Of a DNA stretch of 64,000 nucleotides, positions 33,501-45,500 are shown piece after piece (positions within the stretch are counted from its first letter, which is position 1; each line of letters starts with the position of its first letter). The stretch comes from Plutella xylostella (Eukaryota > Arthropoda > Insecta > Lepidoptera > Plutellidae), in assembly GCF_932276165.1 (NCBI RefSeq), contig NC_064008.1, positions 5,001 to 69,000 on the forward strand, in the 5' to 3' direction. Both the position numbers and the translations under genes were made by a program. Below the pieces are notes generated by a model that saw only the letters and a list, made by a program, of their open reading frames with translations, searched no databases and was not told the origin of the DNA.

Positions 33501-36500
33501 TAATAGGCACTTATTAAACAGTTTCTACTAAACATGGAGCCGTGATATTAGTCTGTGTCGGCAGCTCTGTTGTGCGCCGCACTTGAGGCCGAGGCGCGTT
33601 GTTGAGAACATAATTAGCAGAAACTTACCGCAGTGGAAGATCATCGCTCAAATAAATAAAAGACGGCGTTTCTTTGTGATATCACACGAAGGAGCAATTT
33701 CGGGAGATGGATTTTTTGAATTTGACCTCTATAAATATTCTTCACTGCTGTTTGTCAGCGAGATTGGTATTCTCACACGATCAGATAGCGATGCCTTCAT
33801 ACAACACATCGATTTGCATGTCTATATTTATTATTATACAGGGTGTTGCAAAAAGGGTATACTAAGCCGAAACCTACATGTGCAGCATGGTATATCTAAG
33901 CACAAAACTGAAATCAGAATTTCAAAATTCGCAAAAAAAAAAACATTTTCCATAGAAACTTTGTTGGTCACGTGACTTTTTATTTATTTATTTATAAACG
34001 CTTTATTGTACACAAACAAACAATATACAAAACAGATTACAAATTTAAAACATAAAGGACGTATACAAAGGCGGTTCTGATTTCAGTTTTGGGCTTAGAT
34101 ATACCATGCTGCACATGTAGGTTTCGGCTTAGTATACCCTTTTTGCAACACCCTGTATATGTACATATTATTTTGTCTTAAAAGACTGATACTGCCAAGT
34201 TATCATTATTTTACACAGTGTATTTTATCTAGGAAGGCCTCTTAGCTCAGGTCTAACTGATTCTAGAAGATTAACAACTGACCTTAATCTCCAATTTTAC
34301 AATAGTCGGTTAAATCGTGACCAGGGTATTGGTTGATCAATTATACGTCATCTCCATACTCCATACTGAATTCTTGACAGATGTGTCAAAAGTCAACCAA
34401 TAATACCTACCTGGTTATGCTCTAACCGACTATGGAGAAATTGGCACTTTAAATATGTCAATAAGAGAGTTCACCATTTAATAAATTAAATACTACTCTC
34501 CTTTAAATCCTTATTTTTTTTAATAATAAGAATTACCTAATTAATCAATTAATTAATAATCTCCATGTATAACAATGTAATCAAATCATCATTGACTAAT
34601 GAATCGTTCATTGGACAACACTCAATAATTATAATCCCGGGCTCACAGTACATGGACCAAGGGGCCATGCTAGGAGGTTGGTGGCAGATTGTACTGACGT
34701 GAGCCATCACTACCTCTCCTGCAACGAGATATAGTAGTAAATTCCTGATGCAGACTCCTCACATACAGATTCCTCACATACAGGCAGAACGCATTGAGCC
34801 GCTGCGCCGATAATTGCAATACAGTTACCATTCAAATCGGATCACACCGCCCACACAGCAACACATTGCTCTGCCAATATATGCGCTATTCCCATAGCAG
34901 TAGAGGCGAGGGGATCCAGACTACATGTTCAAGTAAAGAGTTCAGATCGTTTGTAGGATCAGTCGATGCCAATTTGACAGCATTATAGGTGAATACAGTC
35001 GAACGAGGGTACAAATACGTCGTGGTTTCTTATTGCCTACGACACAGAGTCGAAAGTGCTTTGCATGTGTGGGTGTAGATGTGTCGGAGTATACCGGAGC
35101 TCTGTTTGATCGCTAACAAGCTGTTGACTCGATATTTTTATAACAAATCGGTTTAGCGTCCTTCGCGGAATACAACATAGAATCGTATTTGTTATTGAGT
35201 GCCGTCTCGTGTAGGAATATACTTTTAATGGAATCAATAAATTGTATAACATTTTATTTTTCGAATGATATTAAACCCAATTTGTCAGAGCTAAATAATT
35301 GCTGTCGTGAAATCATACCGAAACCTTTTGTTACGAATAAAGTATTCAAATGTCTGATCTAGAAATTGTATTTGGAACGGTAACTTTCCATTCCAAACAT
35401 TTGTAAATGAATTCGTACGACATAATTACAAATTAATACAATCTAAACGAATTTATGCCATTGTTTAACTTTAATTGTTAAATCATATTTAATATTTGAA
35501 CTGAAATTAAATTCGTAACAATGCGGCGCCATGGCCGGAATGATGTTAATTACATTTGGAATGACTCGCGCCACAGACTAGCAGGCTACAGGCGAGGGAA
35601 TGTGCTAGCCGCCACTTTACGCGCTACCAAAGAGGGATTTAATTAGTCTGTGACATTGTGTAGTAGAGAATAGAAAGTTCATAATTAGCTCTCGCTGCCT
35701 TCACTTCGCTGTAACTACGGTATTTACAGCCAGCTACTCGTATTTACTTGCAAGAATTTTAGGTTCAAATTATTTAACTACTAGCTTTCCTACGAGCATC
35801 GCCATCGTTTCACTTGAAAGGGTTTTCAGTGGGAATTCTGTAACAAATACCAAGCCTAGTATCTACTCGTATATAGGGCGTCACCTTACCAAATTTCATA
35901 AAAATTAGTTCCAGCCGTTCTCCCGTGAAAGATTCAGGGCATCCATTCATCCATTCATCCATACTTAGGTAAATACTAAATTTCACGTTTATGACAATAT
36001 TCATGGACTATATAAATTGCTGAAATGGTAAATCAATAGTATTACAAAATGTAATAGAATAATAACCAGTATAATATTATTATGATGAATTACCTGCTTA
36101 GGTATCTAATAGTAGGGTCGTCTCTTAGAAGAGTCAATTCACATGCTATTAAAGCTGGCAAAATATATTCAACAAATTAGCTCAACGAATCAGGCATTGA
36201 GCTATGAGAACGTTAACAAATAAGTAATATGTTTATTATTCAAATTACAATGCAAACAAAACTTATCTATTTAGTTGTGATGATAATCCTCGTACAATCA
36301 GACATGTTGTAACAAAACTGTTTAATACGATACAAATAAATGTTATTGACTACGGACTGTAGGGGACTCATCACACAGGTAACTGATGGTTCAATATGGT
36401 CCTTAGCTGGTACGACATAATGACTATCAGGCTGGTCGTATGTGTAGTACGGGGCTGGTGGGATTATGCACGAACAATTAGCACAATGCGGGCGACTGTA

Positions 36501-39500
36501 CTCAGATGAGCAAACGTGTGTTGACGTTAAGTAGCTTTTGTCAGAGATTACAACAACATGTAGGGTCAAGCCGTACGCGGAAATGTGAACTATAATCCGA
36601 GAGCGGCAGAGGGGAGGTTCGCTCGGCGCTCGGCAATAATTAGCGTGTACCGGAGGGGCGATGTATGAACTGCACGTTCGGGGTTTTTTATTTGATTCCT
36701 TTTAAAGAAGCTTAATTTGTTTCTCAACAGTTTTATTTGTGGGGTGAGTCGCTGAGCCGCTGATATTGATTTCACTATCACTGGAATAGTTTTTTTTAAT
36801 AATATGAATTGAGATTCAACTTTAAATTGTTCATAATTTCTTTATTAGTATAGTTATCTACTTATCAGGATACATAAAGAATAAAATTTAAGTGTTGTAT
36901 AATAAAAAAAAGTCACGTTTTACTTATATCGAAATCTGCCATTTATTCATAAAGTACTTATAATTATGATGGTGACATGTTATTCCAACATTTTGGAGGC
37001 CGCTCATTTGAAACTTCCCCAGTAATGTAAGCCACTGTCTTGAACTTACATGACTTACCAACATTCCCTAAATTTTTCCTCAGAACCCTCGTCCCGGGGC
37101 GCGACTCCGGAGTCGGAGTGCGGGCGCTCGGCCTCGCCCCCCTCGCCCCGCGCGCCGCCCCCGCGCTCGCCCTCCCCGCAGCACGATGACGTCACCAGCC
37201 GCCCGCGCAAGGTTGTATGTACATCCTGGATGGCCATGGTTGCCTGGTACTTTTGTAGTTTGTAAGCAATAAATCTCCGTTCCAGAAATCCCTATTAGTA
37301 AAACATGAGAAATCTGATAACATAATGTGAAAAAGCATCATCATCGTTACTGTCAGCCCGTAATTGACCACTATTGTACATACGACTATTCCAAGGAGAG
37401 CACTCTGTCCTCGGCCTCCTGGTTCTCATTCTGCATGAAACATAGCCTTCCAAATTTTGAAATTAATGGATGCATCTACCAGCGTCTTCCAAGGTTCATT
37501 AACTCCAAACCTGATCGCGTAACCAGTGCGATAAACGCCACACAGTTGGCACGCAACTTCTAGCTACTATGGATATAAAAGTTCCTCCAGAATTTACACT
37601 ATCACCACCACGAATTCTGCCTGTTCTGTCCTGAACTGGCTAACCCCCTCCCACCCCTCCGCTGGCTAAGACTTCTGCCTGTTCTGTACCCTGAACTGAC
37701 TAGCCTCCCACTCTGTGCTACGCCCTGGCTAACCTCCCCCCTTCCGACGACCGAATGGCGTAGTGGTTAGTGACCCTGACTACTGAGCCGAAGGTCCCGG
37801 GTTCGATTCCCGGCTGGGGCAGATATTTGTTTAAACACAGATATTTGTTCTCGGGTCTTGGGTATTGATATTTATATTTAGTATCTATCTATCTATGTAT
37901 TTGTGTAGATATATCAGCTGTCCGACACCCATAACACAGGTTCTGCCTAGCTTGGGGTCGGATGGCCGTGTCCGATGTCCCCACATATGTATTATTATTT
38001 ATTTATTATATTTATTCCCCGCAGGTGCGTCGCTCGCGCACGACGTTCACGACGCTCCAGCTGCACGAGCTGGAGCGCGCGTTCGACGCCACGCAGTACC
38101 CGGACGTGTTCACGCGGGAGGAGCTCGCGGCGCGGCTCGACCTCAGCGAGGCGAGGGTGCAGGTGAGACATTTATATAGTACCAGCTGTTCACGCGCGCT
38201 TCACTTCGCCTTAAAAAGTTTTCCCGTAGGAATTCCGGGATAAAAAGTAGCCTATGTTCTTTCCCAGGGTCTAGACCGTATGTATACCAAATTTCATTCA
38301 AATCCGTTCAGTAGTTTTGGCGTGAAAGAGTTACAGACAGACAGACACAGTTACTTTCGCATTTATAATATTAGTTAGGATAGTGTAGTACCACAAAAAA
38401 CTGTAAACACTGTTTAACTACTGTTTAAAACGAATTTTGACAGATTTTGTAGGCGTTTGGCAGAGCTAAACACCTCTTAAATACTGTCTAAGTTTTTGTG
38501 GTAAGGTCATTGTGGGTTAGGTCCATAGAGTAGTAGCTACAGCGACGCAGTATAGGTACAGGGTGCAGGTGAGACATACATTTTGGCAACACCAACACAA
38601 AGTTCATATTTTTAATATGTTATTTTGTCGTCTCGCAACTTTCTCTCTCTCTACCCACCTACCGACGTGCGTGCATATTGTTATCATCTAATAATTAGGT
38701 AATAAAAGTGCAGTTAATATTTAATCAGCGTATTAATCGAGCATATACAGTCCCGCTTTGCTACAATATAGTGTAGTAGCTACAGCGACACAGTACCCCG
38801 ACGTATTATGGAAGTGAATACACTCACGATTACCACCATTCGGTCCGTTAAGTTCTTAATAAGGTATAATTGATAATAATAATTTTGGGCTTCGAAAAGA
38901 CACCTTTCGTGCTCCCTGGTACTGTAACAGACTGTGCACTGTATTAGATTTGTAGTTCCCAGTACAAGACAAGTGACAGATTGTTAATACCTGATGAGAG
39001 TCATCCATTACCCGCCCTCGGCAATCCACGCGCATTCATCCTCCCCGCTCACTCACTCACTCACTCGCAACCACTCGGTGAACAAAATGGAGCTTAAAGA
39101 CATAATCCGAGGAATTTAACTCTTAAAAATGTCTTTAAAGTTCATTAATGCGGCATTCACCGCGAATGATGCGGAGTCTCGCTCCGTGTTGTAGAGGCTG
39201 ATTCTATAATTGTCAGTAATACCTTGATTCAGTGGTGTAATTTTTCTGGATAGCCATGTATGTTTTCATGAACTCTGTACATCTTTCGGCTTTAATAAAC
39301 CGTTTAGGTTTAATTTCCATATTTAAGAGCGTGAAATAAGCATAATTTTCTACAGTAAAATGGTAAGAAGAAGCAGAATAGTTCCTTTCTTCCACCCCCC
39401 TCCCGTCCCCGCTCTCAGGCGCTTAATCAGAGTATTGTGCGATGTGATAATGGCAGCCAGTGCCAGTGCTGCCAACATTACCGACTAATTGCCGACAACT

Positions 39501-42500
39501 TAACGGCAATTACACTTACCTACTACATTACAACACACCAAACCTTGCAGCGTCGCTGTGGGGAATTGGACTCTGTTTCGTAGTAGTAAGGGTGGTGTGA
39601 GCGAGGGCTGGTCGGCACAGAAGCGTCGAATGAAGGCTAGTTAGTGTGGAGAGGGTAATGAGTCCGGAGCCGCGGCGGCGGCGGCGGCGGCGCTCACTAA
39701 TGATATCTAATTGTGGACGCGAGCGCTAATGTCGCCACGACCGGGATTATGAACAATCTCTGCTCTATAGAAAGCAACTACTCATTTTTATGCGTATAAT
39801 CTTGCAAAATTTATAAATAATAGGTAAATGAAATAATTATGGCCTCATTTGCACAACAGTTATTGGCGATACTATAACGATACCATGATAGTCTAGAAGC
39901 TCATGTAAAGTAGTGGTTGGCGGGTGCGGTGTGAGGAACACTTACTTCCAGCAACAACGTGGCATTGTTTGATCCAATCATTTTAATTTGAGTCACTCAA
40001 AGTGGCTGTAATCAGTGGCGGTCGCTCAGTCACTCTGTAACTCAGTCGCTCAGTCACTCAGTGGCTCGACAAATGCGCAAATCGTTTCTAATTTGTTTCT
40101 GCCTCTCCAGCGTGCACTTGCTCAATCAAATTACTTCCTCGAATTACATCAATTAATACGTCATGAGACCACTCACGGGCCCTCCAGTCGAGTGCCCATT
40201 GTTCCAGCCTCAACGACCCTCGAGACTTTACGAGCAAAACTCAACTCTATTACCAAAGTCTTAAAGAATGGGAAAAGTGTAAAAAAGTTTGCGAACACTT
40301 AAGCGTGCAAATTACTCTTAATCTAGTCGATAGATGGCGCGCGCCGACAAACGCACATACGAATAGCCCCCTACAGCAGTAAAGTCTTTTGGAAGGATTT
40401 AAACCCTTAATTTCGGATGGTAAAGTCTATAATTGACTGGTGATAAAATGCAAGGAATTGAATCGTCAATGCAATTGAGGTTTGCATGAAGTAATTGAGC
40501 TCTTCACGAGAAGTGTGGCGCGCTGACTGCAGCATCACACAAAAATATAAGTGCGTATCGAATTCTAGTTAATTTTAATATTATTTTATTAATGATGAGT
40601 AAAATGTGAAAATGGGCGAATATAAATAAAAGAATTTCCACTAAACGAGTCGTAATTGTTAAGAAGAAAATACTTAAAAAGCTTTTAAATCAATTGTTTC
40701 TAAATTTTATTGTCTCCAATTAAGTACATTATGTCTCAGAGAGAGAGATCCAGGCGGTTCCGGCGGCGCTCGCCGAAGCGAGTAATTGCTAAAATTACAT
40801 AATAATAGGAGGTATTTTATTGTAAAATAGAAGTTCGTACGATTCGCGTCCGTTCCACAAAAGATGTCATTAGCGTCGCACAAAGCGAGGGGGGGGGGGG
40901 CGGAGATTATTATCAAATTACGACCATTTTTTAGTTCTTGACGACAATGTGTCTTTATTAGCGCGATGTGCGAGTCAATCCGAGTCTATTCTCGCTCGCA
41001 ACGTAGACTATTCTCGTCCGTATGTCGGTGGCGGAAGGCGAGAATTTGCATGCTCTCGTGTCCGGTATGAAAACCACGTATGCGTAATTGCTTTTCATTA
41101 CGTCGCCATTGTCGTGCGGGCCACGGCGGGCGCGGGCAGCGGCAAATTGCCAACAATTACACAATAAAAAAATTAAAACTCCGCCGCAATCGACGAAAAA
41201 TTGATCTCAGCCGAGAGTTCACCAGCAATCACTGCCCCATGCGCCCTGTAGCCCACACAGACATACTGACATGCTGATGTAGTGACGTAGCGAGGTGCCT
41301 TGCGGTTTGCAAATGCTAATGTTGGTCGAATGCTCGACGGCTGCTAGTGCGTTTGAATCAGAGCTAATAAGTAATGAGACACAATTACCACTGGGGAGTG
41401 GGCACTTACTACCTATGAATCAGTTGTGAGCACTAAATGTAGAGATGGAAGCTGATTTACCTCTTGTACATTTTAATGCATTGCGAGGATGGAATAACTT
41501 AGAGTTTATAAAATAGTCACACACTCATTGGGTCAATATGTCACATCATCATCAGCCTGTATTCTCCCATTGCTGTATAAGGGCTCTGCCATATACGAGT
41601 AGCACCACATTGCTATCCTACATACCATTGCTCTACCGGTAACCTGTCTAAGGTCATCTAAGGTCCAGAAGTCCAGAGGATATCTCACGCTCAGAACCGG
41701 TAAAGCCGATGAGGAGAGCCGAGGACAGAGTGCAGTGACGTTCCTTGCAAGAACCCTCTCCAGCAGTGGAAGATTATGGGCTTATGTGTTTGTGTTAATA
41801 TCTGATGCCTCTATACCTATTAATATCTGAAGTGTATGTGTTAATACCGGCTGCCTATATGTTTAAGTGGTTAACTAGGCCTAAAACACTTCCTTCATCG
41901 GTAGGAGACCCGTGCCCCAGCAGCGGGGACGTGATGGGTCGTGATGATGTGATCAAGGAAGTAGAAAAAAAGACGGATATAATCTCGCTTACTAAAACAC
42001 TGAGGCACCACAATGGCGGCGACATGAGAGTGTGTGGGTGCGTTTGTGCGACGTGATTGGCGCGCAGCGGCGAACTGACTTACTTTGATACCCCATTTAC
42101 ACTCTCGCCTCGGCCCTCGCCTCCTCGCTCGCCTCGTCACTCGTGCGGAGGCGCGAATGTAAACACCCACTCGCGTGTGACGCGAATGGGTGTTTACACT
42201 CTCGTGCAGAGTTCAGTTGTCTTTGAGCTAGCAACGATGGAGGACGTCGAAGTTTTAGCCGCAACAATAAAAAAATTATGTATGATCACCGATTACTTCG
42301 CCGTTTATGGACCGATTTTGAAAATTCTTTTTTTTATGTATTGGGTTGAGATCCCATGTGGTCCCATTTTTTTCAAATTTTGATTCCACCTCCAAGGGTG
42401 GGTAAAGGGTTAAAAACAGGCTATGAATTTCCATTTTGGGTACCTATTAACCGATTGTAGTTAATGAAATTTATAAAGTACATAGGTACTTACCTATATT

Positions 42501-45500
42501 TTTAACATTTAAAAAAATATGATGGTGACCTTGAGCTGATCTGATGATGGAAACGGAAGGTAGTCAAGGGAACTCCTCAACGGTAGGTATATAGCAACTA
42601 CTTCGTGTTTACTACTGACTAGTAGGACTTATAGGTATCATTTGCTTCTTAATTTTGATTGTCAATTATTGCAAATAAACTAAGTATAAATAAGTAATAA
42701 AATAAAATAATGATAAAAAAACGACTTCAAAAAACCACTAAAACGTAAGAAATAATTTAAGGTTTAGACATGGTTTAGACCTATTCTATGTGACAGTACT
42801 AATATATGTAAGCAGGTAAGTACTGCTTTTATTTCTTACGTTTTAGTGTTTTTTTATTATTATTATTTTATTGAAATATTTACTTATATGAAATTAAATG
42901 TTTCGTCTTGCGACCAATCCATTATACAACTGAGGAAAAAACACTACGTTATAATTATACGACGACGAACACAACCTGCGCGGCACGATGTAGAAGCCAG
43001 AATGAAGCGGACGCGAGAGTGTAAACACCCGCTCGCGTGCGACGCGAGCTCGACGCGAGCTCCTTTGACTCGTGCCCCAAAAACCGCTCCGGACGCGAGC
43101 GCCGCGAGTGGCGAGGCGAGCGAGGAGGCGAGCCACGAGCGTCTGTTCACACTCGCGCCTCGCCCCTCGCCTCCTCGCTCGCCTCGCCACTCGTGCGAGA
43201 GTGTAAATGGGGTATGAGTGTGAATGCGTGTGTGTCGGGCTCGTCGTAAAAATGAAAGTGACATACTTAGGGTGCCTCAGTTTTTAGTTAGCGATATTCC
43301 TTCCGCCTTTTTTCTACTTGCATAGATGTGATGATATTATGTTTACTAAGCTGGTGTATTGTTGCAGGTGTGGTTCCAGAACCGGCGCGCGAAGTGGCGC
43401 AAGCGGGAGAAGGCGCTCGGCCGCGACCACCCGCCCTTCCTACACCACGACCACGGTCAGTATATACATATTATTATATATTATATACATTTCTTTATAA
43501 ATTGATGTTACATTTATTTCTGTTGATTGTTTTAAACATGTATATATGTGCCAAATGTAGATAATTATGTTGGATTAGTCACGATTTAGCGAAAATTACA
43601 TTGTAGTTAAATTTGAAGATCTAATTTGTCGGGGTAGGATTTTAACCCACAGTGAGGAGTTATTATCTGTATGATGATATGACTCATAAGTAGGTACCTA
43701 CAACCTAATTTTGTTATTTAATCGATTGAGGAATCAATACAATACAATAATATACAATACTATTCAAGTGCACCAAAAACAAAAATTACAAAAACTTAGA
43801 AATAAAACAGTATAAAGAGGCGGTCTTATTGCTTAATAGCAATCTCTACCAGACAAACTTGGATGGAAGGAACAGAGTTTATAAACGAACCAATGGCATT
43901 TATCTTATATTATGTAGGCTATTATAGCTATATCAACTAAGCAGTTTAAAACTAAAGTAGAACCAGTAACACTATAAAAACAAAATAAAACATGCAAACA
44001 AAGGTAGAACCATTAAAATGTTATCAACTGTAGTTTTATCGAAACAGTTAAAATAAATCTATGCAATTAATGGTTACATTTGTAACTGAGCTGCTAGCAT
44101 TCCCGATGGCGGTAACGAGCAAATAATGAACAGTTACAAACAAAATAACATTTGATAAATACGGCATTGGCGGGAATTATCACCTCCGGTGTCGGTGTTT
44201 AGTTAATGTTTCCGATTCCGATCAAATAAGTGTAGTTGTAGTTACTGACACACGCACGGGCTAGGGCGGAGGCGGGCGGGGCGCGGGGGCGGCGGTAGTG
44301 GGGGGACTAGACATAGACAGCCACGTGAACGTGACGTGATGACGTGATGATGACGACAACGTGACGGTGCGATTGTAACGTCACTAAGATCATACTACAT
44401 AAAGATTAAAGACCACATACAATACATAGTGTTCTGTACTCCAGAATAGGCCCCAGTGAATTAGCTGAAGCTTTGAGCTAAAACTACTAATTAGTCCATA
44501 ATTACGATCTTGCGTGTTTTGAAACTATACAAGGCCAGAACGCACCCATAGTGTACTAGCACTGTATAGTTTCAAGTGAAAAAAAATAATATTTTACTTG
44601 AAAATATACACGATTTGTGCGTACTAATCGCGTATACTTTCAAGTTGGGATTTACTGAAACGTTCTTGAAAATATACAATGCTATTACGCACACTGCTTG
44701 ATTGGCGTACTTGTCGCATATAATTTATACCTACATGCTGATTCTGATTTACTTAACTATTTCGGTACATGTACTACATGACTACTTACAATTTACTTGT
44801 TATGCCTGTCATACCTATAGAATGTTAATAGATAAAGATGAACAAGCTCTAATTTGATTGATAAATTGATATTTATAGCAGTCATACTTGCAAGTAAGAA
44901 TACTAATATCTTATTATTTATATGAATTAAGAGTAATACCTACTACACTGACGAGCAATGAAAAAGTAACAGTGACGATAGCTCCTGAACGGAAAAGACT
45001 AGCTTAATGACGCCGTCGGCAATATTAAAGTACAGCGCATCAAAATATTATTATAACCAACTAAATTAAATGTTTTAAAAAATTGGGGTCAATTGGTATT
45101 GACTTTTTGCTACATGGACTTATTCATATTATTACATATTTTTCATCAAGTTTTGATTTCAACGTAATTGTCTTTTATGAATTGTTCTACACCGTATTCT
45201 GAGATAATTTTTACTATTTACAACAGTTCTACAATTTAATTTAAATCAATTTATTTCTTTCTGTACGGTGTAAACACGTTACGACAGCAATGCCAAATGT
45301 GGAATGATGATGCAATGTTTAGAAAGCAATAGACTAGTCGAAAGCGACACTGTTTTAGCAATAGACTTATTACTATTTCGCATGAAAGAAAGAGAGAGCA
45401 ACAATTCAAAAGGGCTACCTGGTAACTAATCACGTATAGTTTCAAGTGCTCGTATTGCTGCTTGGCACTTGAAAATATACACGATTAGTACGCAGTGGTA

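Noticed and set aside
37757..37826. tRNA gene in hbn intron 2
   Set aside because: tRNA-like head of a SINE, with a body and AT-rich tail attached.
42846..43264. Overlapping GC-rich ORFs on both strands
   Set aside because: They arise from the CTCGC/GCGAG subterminal repeats of the element at 42091-43212.
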